Assembly (NCBI GenBank): GCA_964020975.1
Contig: OZ026614.1
Coordinates: 2,956,604 to 3,020,603 of the forward strand
DNA length: 64,000 nucleotides
Direction: 5' to 3'
Source: Hermodice carunculata
Taxonomy: Eukaryota > Annelida > Polychaeta > Eunicida > Amphinomidae
The notes beneath the pieces were generated by a model. The model made no database searches, was not told where the DNA came from, and was given only the letters and a program-made list of their open reading frames with translations. Shown here piece by piece: positions 1-64,000 of this stretch; the first letter of the stretch is position 1; the number at the start of each line of letters is the position of its first letter. The position numbers and the translations under genes were made by a program.

Positions 1-67
1 TTTCAAAACTAAATTATTGCCTCAATTTCAACCATTAAATGGTTGATTATATTCCCAACATTCTCCA

Positions 68-351
68 TCATAACAAATCTGCATAAATGATAAAATGATT
101 TTCCCAAGTATTACAGATATCAGCGGGTGCCTGTTTGACCTGATTGTTGAGCCACTCATCCCACGTGGCCCGCAGCTGGACGCCTAATCTAGGTGTAGGG
201 CAACAATGGTAGTCAAGGGGAGCAGTTGTACACACAAGTCCAGGGTCCTGAGCTAAAGTATTTTGAACAATGAAAGAGGAAAGTTCTGTTTGTATAGCTA
301 AGGACTGTGACAAGCAATCATCATGCTCAGTTCTGACAGTTTTGTACATAA
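68..351 (-). CDS. possible terminal exon of an unidentified gene
   Basis: An open frame of 93 codons on the minus strand follows a T-rich tract that ends in AAG at 354-352, which can serve as a 3' splice site. The residues look protein-like rather than repeat-like, for example RATWDEWLNNQV, and the frame closes at a TGA at the left edge. I do not recognise the family. It is not the tail of the two-pore channel, because it lacks the expected FRD-L-E pattern. If real it would be the last exon of another minus-strand gene, but I found no partner exon upstream. A chance open frame cannot be excluded. Confidence 0.35.
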
Positions 352-1690
352 CTTAAAAAAAAAAACAAAAAAACAAGTAGCTGCTGATGCTATCCATATC
401 CCCTGTCCACAGTAATCAGGCGGTAAATACACATGATGTACATTTGTATATAATAGCAAGTGACGTGTGAAAAGTTTATGTTAGTGGTAATTTGGCAATA
501 AAGACAGAGACCACACAACCACCATCCCCTAAAAAAAATGAAGACCAAATTAAAAAAAAAAAAAAAATTGAGCCTCGGCCCTCCTAGACAAACCACTTTT
601 AAGATCTCCCTCCCCCACCCCACCCACATCCACACCCACACACATAGCCACACACCTCAGTCCGCCAACTGGCAGGACTGTTCCCAAACTTAACTGAACA
701 ATACATGATCGCAGAGTCTCTCAGTATTAGCAGTTCCATGCTGATGATGCAAGATACAGACATTCATTTTTGACTACCTGAGAACAGTTTCAAATGCAAC
801 AGGTATCTCCAATGGCAAATCATACACAGATGCACTCATCAGTCAACCAAACCTATTATATGAATGTACAAATGTAGTGAGAAATCCTACCTGCAAAACT
901 TACCTTTGACAAGTCCCACCAGACATCAGTCAACATTTGCACAATGTCAACAAGTCTGCAGTAGCTTTCTTCTTTCAGTCCTTTTGATTTTGATCTGAGT
1001 CAACCATTTTAAAACTACTTTGCCAAAATAACATTGTGACTCACTGTCTGGGTTCCAGTGTTGGTGTATTGTAACCATTATTTGTGAAATTTTCTTAAGT
1101 TTTCGTTATCTCAGCCTTAGGTCAAAGTTAGGGGTTACTCAACCCAATGTGTGCTGAAGTGTCATATTGTCTCCCACAACGGTGACTGCGTAAAACAGAT
1201 GAGTTTCACAACTTTCTGTTCATAACTTCAACAAAATACACCAATACCAAATAATGACATATAAATATATGCATCTGATTCATATTACTAATATTATAAC
1301 AGCGCGTAGTATAAAGATGCCAGGCGATCATTCAAAACATCCACAACCATGACACGTTGTTGGGCTCATGGTCCATGTACTGAAACCAGGTCAGCTGTCT
1401 AGATACACCCAGCCACACAAAATCTCGCAAATATTGTAGAAACAGCAAACAAATTCATGAATAAATGATATCTGAGCCACAAAACTGCTATTGAAGACCA
1501 TATCTGTCATACAATGATCAGTCTAAGAGCTGTTCTTTAACTCCTCATTCTGACCATTTCTGCAAATTGCTAAACCATCTTTGCATCTGGCTTCCATTTG
1601 CCCAAGGCCATTCATAAATGATATTTGATGTCCTAGCACGGATGCAAAGAGGATACACAACCTCATAAATGAAGGCAGGGATAAAAAACC
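352..1690. other. non-coding stretch, nothing recognised
   Basis: This contains A-runs near 355-375 and 552-567 and a C-rich/CA-rich stretch at 608-650. The rest is AT-rich with no exon-like frame and no repeat I could classify. Confidence 0.5.
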
Positions 1691-2075
1691 AAAATAAAAC
1701 ACACTAATCTGTCAATTAATTAATTAATTAATTAATTAAAGAAAGTAATCAGCCCAATAAATTTAATCCTATGCACACCTCCTACCTAAGATCTACCAAC
1801 CCTGAAATTTGAAAGGGCTAGCATTTATAGTTCCAAAGATATGGCCCGGACAAGATCTGGAGGTTGCCTAATGAACTTTTGTTAATTAATTAATGTCAGC
1901 AATTAGACACACAAAACAATGCCTACGCACACCTACTACTGATGATCTACCAACTCTATAAATTTCAAAGCACTAGCATTATACTTTAGAAGATATTGCC
2001 TGGGCAAAATTTGTTTTGGATGGATGGAATGACACACAGACAGTGCCCATTGCCATGTCCCCCCCCCCCCACTTT
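1691..2075. repeat. interspersed repeat, family X1
   Basis: This copy has a (TTAA)n tract at about 1715-1739, phrases such as CTACCAACCCTGAAATTTG, ATGGCCCGGACAAGAT and a tail of GGATGG and ACAGACAG steps ending in GTGCCCATTGCCATGTCCC. The same blocks recur at 46130-46545 and 61515-61830. I see no terminal inverted repeat or reading frame, so the class is unknown. Confidence 0.6.
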
Positions 2076-2238
2076 GTGGGTAGGGGATAATGAGGAATCT
2101 ATATGCTGTTCTTCAGAAGAAAAAATGGGTGTTATCGCAGGCTTCAATGGATAGCTTACTTTTCCTACTTTGTAGTTGGTTTTCCATAAAATTTTCATAA
2201 AGTAATTTTTACAATTTACTAAATATGTTACACTGTGC

Positions 2239-2352
2239 ATACACATATGATCTTTTACAATATATACATATGATCTTTTACAATATATACATATGATCTT
2301 TTACAATATACACATATGATCTTTTACAATATATACATATGATCTTTTACAA
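2239..2352. repeat. 23-bp tandem array
   Basis: About five copies of a 23-bp unit containing CATATGATCTTTTACAAT stand head to tail. Copies are nearly identical, so the array is young. It lies outside the channel gene. Confidence 0.85.
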
Positions 2353-2676
2353 CAGCAAGTTGACTGTGCTTTTTGTGTATGAGTGACCTTTGTGAGAGTG
2401 CATGGAATTAGACTGCCCATCATAAAATACCCATCAATTATGAAATGGAAATTAAAAGAGCGGATCAACAGTCAAGCCTGGATTGCACACAATCAGTTTG
2501 AAAGAATTCATGTGCTAGAAAATAATTTCTGATGACACACTTCAGAGATTGACTGGGATAGAGTTCAATAGGATATCCTGGGATAAGTTTTGGGGGGGAG
2601 TTATCCAGAAAAGGGGGGGGGGGGTTATACTGTTACACCGGTACAGTGCAACTTAAGGGCAGAACTTTAAATGTAT

Positions 2677-4340
2677 CAATATGTGAAATGTTTAGTAATT
2701 TGGGTATTAGTAAGTATACTTACCCCTTGACCCCCATGTAACTGAACCTCTGTGTCCGAGTCCAACGCCCAGGAACTCAAATTGAGTTCACTCACTTCAT
2801 TCTTAAAAAAACCTGACGGTCCTGTGGCGCCATCTCTCGGTTCCTGTGGAACTGGTGAAGACTCCCGGTGCACATGCTCCCTGTATCATCCTTCCTCTGT
2901 TGGAGATTGGTCAGTTGATGTAGGCCAAAAGAGAAAGCAGGGTTGGTCGAGTGGGCTTCTCTGGTGGCTGAGAGGTAAGCATACTTACTAATACTGAAAT
3001 TACTAAACATTTCATGTATTAGTTACATAAGATTACCTCTTGACCCCATTTACTGATATACAGAAGCCAAAAAGGACAGCGTAACGTTACTAGCATACTA
3101 ACCAGGCGATTTGACCGCTGGGACCGGCAGCTTGAGGGAACCATCGGTCCGACTGAGGAGGCGATGTTTGAAGGGAAAACCTCAGAAGTACATGGACTTG
3201 AGGCCACCAACAGCAGAACCCGGCTGAAACCAAAAACCCTCCTAACCAACCAGCATGGGACCGCACTGAACTCCCAGAAACTCACCCGCCAACATGGTAG
3301 CTGTCTGCCTCTTGGGTAGACGCTGTCTGTTTCAGATCCATTGGACCTGGAGATCTGACAAGATCTAGTGACGAAACTGGTAGGTGGTGGGGGGAGTGGT
3401 ATATGGTTCCTCTGGGCATTGGATTCACGGGTCAACCAGCAACAGGGCAGAACATTAGGACAAACTGCCTGATACTGGTGCCAGATTACGTCAAGTTAGG
3501 GCAATGCTATAGGCCCAATAAGAAGTGCACCGACCTACAGGCTACTTCTGATTTAAACGATTTGCTTTGATGGGATCAAGAAGGCCTAACGACAAGTACT
3601 GGAACCTAAACAAAGGAGACTGTGACACCTGCAAAGGCTTACATGCCCTCCTCTAGCACTGTCATGTCATGCAAGAAGTGCACGGCGAAGGTCTTGGATG
3701 ATCGCCATAGGCAGGCCCACAGAATGTCCACAACCGCCATGTTCAGCAGGGCATGCCAGGAGGCATAAAAGGCTTGCACCTCATGAGTTCTGCCTGAGCC
3801 AAGCTGCAAGGCACCACGCCTTTCCAGCGACATATCATAGGCCTTAATAATCATCTGCTTAATCCATGAAGAAATTGTGTTTCTGTAAAATTCCTCCTTA
3901 CGAGGGTTACCAACGGATTAGGAAAAGGGCAGACCTCTGTCCTCTGCATTTGTCTGTGTGTGAAAGGTACCAGTGAAGGGCTCTCATAGAACACACGGCT
4001 CTTTTCCTCTGGGGGAAGAGCAGCATCCATAGCATGAAGGATAAAACCCTTGTAGGCCGTAGTGGGATCTCGAGCCACTTGGTTCTTTGCAAGGAAGCCC
4101 CAATGAGGCCTCAGGGTCACCTGGCTGTGGTCAGGCGACCATTCCAGTCGGTAATGAGCTACAGCATAGACCTCAAGTCTTTGAGCCCCCAAAGAGAGCA
4201 TTAATAGAAAACAAGTTTTCCATATCTAGTACTTTGGGTCCACCTGCTGGGGGTTCTCAAGGCACTCAAAGGACCACTTCTTCAACACAAGTAAAACCAG
4301 AAGGTCCCATTGGGGTAGGACCTGCCTGGCTGCTGGCCTA
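2677..4340 (-). mobile_element. fossil of a DIRS-type tyrosine-recombinase retroelement
   Basis: On the minus strand about 3640-4200 encodes residues typical of DIRS/Ngaro tyrosine recombinases, such as HEVQAFYASW and ILWACLWRSSKTF. Left of it, 2677-2718 and 2973-3015 are inverted copies of each other (about 42 bp), which fits the inverted end repeats of DIRS elements. The element is broken and only part of it is present. The right boundary is uncertain and could reach about 5060. Confidence 0.65.
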
Positions 4341-6500
4341 TTGTTGCAGAAGGACACGATGAGTGCCAACAGATCAGGGTTGTAGCCTTGGGGTCTGATT
4401 GGTCTGACTGGTCACACCAACATTTAGGTCTAGTATCAGCAAAACTATGTTAATATACAGAAATTTGCTTAGAATTTCTGACTTTGCCTCACCTACTTTA
4501 AATTGAAGGCCACAGCACTGCAGATAGGGATTGCTCCCAATGCAAATGTCTAGGATCTTACGCGAGGATTGAAGAGACTGCTGATTGGAAACCCTCCACT
4601 GTTCTCCAGCTCTTGCCTCAACTTCCCACTGATAAAGCAGTCTGCAATGTCTGCAATGCATGGAAAACAAGGGTGGATTCCATTACTGTTGCATCAGTTG
4701 GAAAACATGTTCCACAAGCCAATTAAACAGTTAGAGAAGGAGATGGAAGCCAACCTCCAGCAAATCTATCTGCGACCGGTTCCAAGAAGCCTCTGTCGCG
4801 GATGTGCTGTGAGACAACTGTCAAGCCTGGAGGTTGAACACTTGAGGGTCCCTGTAAACCACACTCATCTATGGCTGCACCAGAAGTTTTGACCATGCTG
4901 GTAAACATAGGGAAGGCTCGACACTTCTTTCCAACAAGTCCCCAGAGCAATCGGTCCAGGGCTCCAGGGGCAATGAGCATCAGATTGCAATCCTGGGACA
5001 AAACCTTGCACAGTACCCTCGGACGGATTTGCAGAGGTGGAAATACATATGCCTAAAGGTTGCTCCAGTACAAATACATCACTCCATAAAAAGATCATAA
5101 ATTTCTCTGTTTTGTTGTTTTGTTGCTTTTTTATTTCAGACTTTTACTTTCTGACAACACAATGCCCCATTTTTGTAATTGCGTAATGATAACCTGGTAA
5201 TTTAACGGACTGCCCTGAAGTTGGTCAGTTGTGGTTACACCTGGCACATGGGCCTCCTCTCATACCTGAAGTCTTGGATATTTGAGCTGATATCATGAGC
5301 AACAGTCAATAGACATGCAATATACACTTACATTCTACATCATATTCGATTAATGGCTTCAATATCATGAAGTTAGTATGGTCACATGACACATTTGGTA
5401 TAACGTACTTAGTGAGTGATGAAATGAAATAAAAATGTGCAAATCCATGTTAATCAAAGAGATAAAACATATCTTCAGTGCCACTGATATGACTAGACCA
5501 ACTGAAATCATATGTAATACACACTTAACCACGCAGTTTGGCAAAAGAGCAATAATTATTCTGAGCATTTGTCATAGATACAAATCTGGTTGTTCACTTG
5601 GCATTTGAGCTGCAGTTTTCAGTCCTTCACTTTTTTGTAGTTTCCACTGAGAATTAACCATTCTGCATCTTTCCTGATCCTTGGTATACACTAAACACTC
5701 TGCCTTGGGGGACATGTTGTACTTGTGCATCCAAAATGCAAAAATAAATATCACAAAAAACAGGGCTTGCCTTTGGTCCTACAAGTAAATCCTGATCAAC
5801 TTATCCTTTAGTGAGTCTGATATAAAACTATGCAAGTAGCTCTGTCTTCCCTCTATAGAGCGTACATCAAACGTCATCTGCTTCAGCACATATCTTTTTC
5901 ATAATTTCCTCAGTAAGGATATGTATTCCAAACAAGAATTACTTATGGCAGGTCATATGCTTACTCACCCCACCCCCACCTCCGCCCCCACCCCACCCCC
6001 CTTGAATTAAGACCCAGTCAACAGCTTTCCCTGGCGACACTCATCCCACGCCCAGGAAGCCAGCTGACCTGAGGCCTGGTATCTTAACAGGTGTCATCGA
6101 CAGCTCTCATTCAAATCATGTTTTCATTACTGTTGATTCAGAAATAAGTAAAAAATACTGAGGCACATAACATTTGATGACTGGACACTTCTGGGCAGCG
6201 TCTCTGCCCTGGACATACGTCAACTCATTGGTCATGAATAAATAAGTGTTTGAATGTAATTTGGGGTCTGAAAAAATTACTGGCTCTGCAAAAGTGGAAT
6301 GTTTCACATTAAATCTGGTCCTACCTAATGGACCTATTTCACATAAAATTATTAGGGTAAATATACTTATTTTCACATGTATAAATTTTCAGTTTATGCA
6401 TATCAGGAATTTGACTTAACTTTTGATTGAACTATTTTGGAGGCAGTTGCCATTAAACCTATACTGTCATACTATTTCATAATGTTTCCATTTTCATTGC
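4341..6500. other. intergenic stretch, mostly unclassified
   Basis: No convincing exon was seen. The first 700 bp may be further decayed flank of the retroelement to the left. A fragment of the hairpin MITE family (GTCAACAGCTTTCCCTGGC) lies at about 6017-6060. A C-rich run is at 5965-6002. Confidence 0.45.
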
Positions 6501-6521
6501 TTTTACCAACACCAATATTAA

Positions 6522-6752
6522 CCCTTAAAGTGCTAATCACTGCTATAGTTGCTTTCTAATTACCATTAAACATATAATGGTTAAAAGAGTCAAATTCCTC
6601 ATGAAGATACCTTTCATTCAAATACCAGCAAGCCTTGTCTGAAACAAAAAGTAGTCTTAGTCAACAGTTTTCCTTGGGACACTTTGGGCGCAATGCATGC
6701 AAAGTGTCCAGAGGAAAGCTGTTGACTCAATCTAAGATCAGCACTTTCTGGG
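6522..6752. mobile_element. TTAA-flanked hairpin MITE, copy 1
   Basis: The 231-bp body is flanked by TTAA at 6518-6521 and 6753-6756. Its ends are imperfect inverted repeats (CCCTTAAAGTGCT against AGCACTTTCTGGG). An internal imperfect hairpin sits at about 6661-6734 with arms reading GTCAACAGTTTTCCTTGG and GAGGAAAGCTGTTGAC. TTAA target sites and CCC/GGG termini are typical of piggyBac-derived MITEs. There is no coding frame. Confidence 0.75.
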
Positions 6753-6789
6753 TTAAGTGAACATAAGATTACAGCACAAGTGGGGAGTT

Positions 6790-7368
6790 TGCAGCAAAAT
6801 TAATGGCACATCCAGTCCGAGTTTACAGTCAGATTAATGACACATCCAGTCTGATAAATGACTCATGCAGTCAGAGTTTACAGTCTGATTAATGACTCAT
6901 CCAGTCAGAATTTACAGTCTGATTAATGACTCATCCAGTCAGAGTTTACAGTCTGATTAATGACTCATCCAGTCTGAGTTTACAGTCTGATTAATGACTC
7001 ATCCAGTCTGAGTTTACAGTCTGATTAATGACTCATCCAGTTAGAGTTTACAGTCTGATTAATGACTCATGCAGTCAGAGTTTACAGTCTGATTAATGAC
7101 TCATCCAGTCTGAGTTTACAGTCTGATTAATGACTCAAGCAGTCAGAGTTTACAGTCTGATTAATCACTCATCCAGTCTGAGTTTACAGTCTGATTAATG
7201 ACTCATCCAGTTTGAGTTTACAGTCTGATTAATGACTCAAGCAGTCAGAGTTTACAGTCTGATTAATGACTCATCCAGTCTGAGTTTACAGTCAGATTAA
7301 TGACTCATCCAGTCTGAGTTTACAGTCAGATTAATGACTCATCCAGTCTGAGTTTACAGTCAGATTAA
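6790..7368. repeat. 34-bp tandem array
   Basis: About 16 copies of a 34-bp unit containing GTTTACAGTCTGATTAATGA and CTCATCCAGTCTGA. Variant positions (CATCCAG, CATGCAG, CAAGCAG) recur in alternating patterns. It lies downstream of the channel gene. Confidence 0.9.
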
Positions 7369-8623
7369 TTACACCGGGTTCTGATAACATACACAATAAA
7401 TTGTTGCGCCAAGGTAAATACGTATATATCCAAGCTGACAGTAGACATAGATCCATTATGATGGAGATCACAGAAGACACTCAAATTTGAACTGATCCTC
7501 AGGATGTAGAAGACATCACTTCCACACTCAACTATCAAGCGGCTTGAGCAAGGACCTTACAGAATGCATATACCACAGGGTCAAGCTGCACATATGAGTA
7601 TAAAATTGCCCCAACACTGAGACAAAGCAGGTGGTAATGACATGGTCCAAGTGAATATCCATATACTGAGCCAAAGATAAATAGGATGTTTTTCGCCACC
7701 AGATGTCACCACATTAAGCACATAGCCAATCTCACAGGCAGCTACACCCACAAACATGACTCCTATGTTAGTCCAGCATGTCTTCAATGAAGTCTTCGAG
7801 TATAGTATTGAAGGTCAGGTGATCTTTTCATTATTTGTTTGCTGTAATTCAAATCCATTTTGTTCTCTTTGTGATCTATTTGTTTGTGACTTTTTGGAAG
7901 TTGTATTTATCCATATTTTCATTTAGGTTGGTGAAAATTGTAATTCATGTCATGTCCATCAAGACACTCAAGAGAGAAGTCAAATATAAAAGCAGTGCCG
8001 TCACACGTCTGAGTTATTATGCTGCCAGTAATCCTCACTGAATCCCTACACAGACGTGGACGTAGTTCTCTGGTGCATATATCCTGGTTGTAATATCCAG
8101 ACATGTGACAGAAACGTACACTGTAATATCCATATATGGTACTAAAAGCAAGTACAAGACTAACCTTGTCTTCCTATTGGCTGGTCAGCTTGCTGCTGTC
8201 AACATTCTGTGGTCAGTCTGATGACTGTTGCCTAAGCCAATCACATGCATGCTTTAAAAGTCTATATATTGTACTTTTGTCAGGACGCTAGCTGTAAGTG
8301 GTGGTGACAACGTAATTCTGTCAATAAGGAATCCTCTGAGGGCTCTTGTAAATTTTCCCTGCAACAGACACAGTGAACAAAGTCATTCAATAAGCCTCAG
8401 TCCTCCTACCACTTCACATGTCATGCTACCAGTCCATTTCAGGGATATAAACAAACAAGACGACTGTGATAACAGACACACAGACAGACATAGGACAGCC
8501 AACTGACCATTCCATAAGCTCTGCTGACTGACAAGTCAGCTGAGTTTATAGGATGGTCAGTCGACCATCTCAAAAATATACATATGTCTTTAAAAAACAT
8601 ATTAGATTAATCTGTTCTGACCA
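7369..8623. other. downstream flank of tpcn2, little recognised
   Basis: No exon was seen. At about 8480-8570 there is a repeat tail (CACAGACAGACA, then AAGCTCTGCTGACTGACAAG with a short TCAGCTGA hairpin) that recurs near 27567, 30420 and 41296, marking the end of an interspersed repeat. Confidence 0.45.
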
Positions 8624-8629
8624 TTTATT
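8624..8629 (-). promoter_or_regulatory. tpcn2: candidate poly(A) signal of tpcn2
   Basis: The minus strand reads AATAAA here, about 110 nt past the TGA of the tentative last exon. The position suits a short 3' UTR, but the motif is common in AT-rich DNA. Confidence 0.35.
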
Positions 8630-8736
8630 ATTACAGACAGATACATAGAGAATTTTAGATGATGTTAATTTCACCCAGTCATGTTCTGCAGGTGATATGA
8701 GCCCAAGTGGTAACTGTAGGTCTTCAGATGGTACTG

Positions 8737-63489
<54,753 letters not shown>

Positions 63490-64000
63490 CTGAAAAAGGG
63501 CAAATTACTACTTTAGGACTGACCAACATGTATGATCCTTGGTGTAAAAAATGATAAGTACAGGCCCTAACAACTAGAGAAACTACAACAAGGAGGACCA
63601 TGACAGTCCTGTGCTCAGCTGAAAATGATGATAATCTGTGAAGTTGAGAATGACCTTCAGAGAGAACCATCATAATGTGTAACATCAAGGCCCCAGCTTG
63701 TCATTTTCAAATAAACAGAAAAATTCATAAAAGTGACCCTGTGACCTGACAATGAAGTCAATGTCACTCATTAAGCACCTTTGTCTGGTCTGCAGAGAGG
63801 ATCACCACCATGTGCAATATCAAAAGTCTTAGCTCATATAGTTGTCCAGGCCAGTTATCAAGTGTGCAGCTGAGCTAAAAATTCATGCAAACTCTAAAAA
63901 TCACTGGAGCATGACCATTTAAAAATTGGTGCTGGGATTGTTTCCATTTTTCATTATCGATTATCCGAAGTTATTTTACGTTTTTTACTGATAGTTGTAT
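63490..64000. other. intron upstream of exon 1, partial
   Basis: Interspersed repeat sequence from about 63580 on (GACAGTCCTGTGCTCAGCTG, GTGACCCTGTGACCTGACAA with one base varying). No further tpcn2 exon was seen. Confidence 0.5.

Overview
The window is from an invertebrate animal genome, most likely a cephalochordate (amphioxus, Branchiostoma). It is AT-rich, its introns are crowded with short transposons, minisatellites and microsatellites, and its one clear gene is closer to human TPC2 than to TPC1 or TPC3 as far as I can compare from memory. The species call is inference. It is strengthened by minisatellites that straddle exon/intron borders, a type I recall being named 'mirages' from the amphioxus Adh locus.

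One gene fills the window. A two-pore channel (tpcn2) lies on the minus strand from 63489 down to about 8737. I placed 22 exons (2,016 nt, about 672 residues) with GT-AG borders and matching phases, plus one tentative 34-nt last exon. They run from segment S1 of domain I to the cytosolic tail. The N-terminal exons lie beyond the right edge. Introns make up about 96% of the span. The product should be a dimeric endolysosomal cation channel gated by PI(3,5)P2 and linked to NAADP-evoked calcium release.

The most striking signal is that at least five exon 3' ends (exons 2, 3, 7, 11 and 13 of the window), each with its 5' splice site, were copied into tandem arrays in the following intron. This creates from 2 to about 20 decoy splice donors per intron. 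The start of exon 22 shows the same thing at a 3' splice site.

Other contents are: five TTAA-flanked MITEs of about 230 bp with long internal hairpins; two longer TTAA-flanked elements (1,740 and 682 bp); TA-flanked pogo/mariner-type elements, one with a helix-turn-helix ORF; a LINE 3' end; a DIRS-type tyrosine-recombinase retroelement fossil (2.7-4.3 kb); two hammerhead-like ribozyme cores; a dense cluster of AGAACC palindromes; and many arrays. Left of about 8.6 kb the sequence is intergenic, with one possible exon of another gene at the extreme left.
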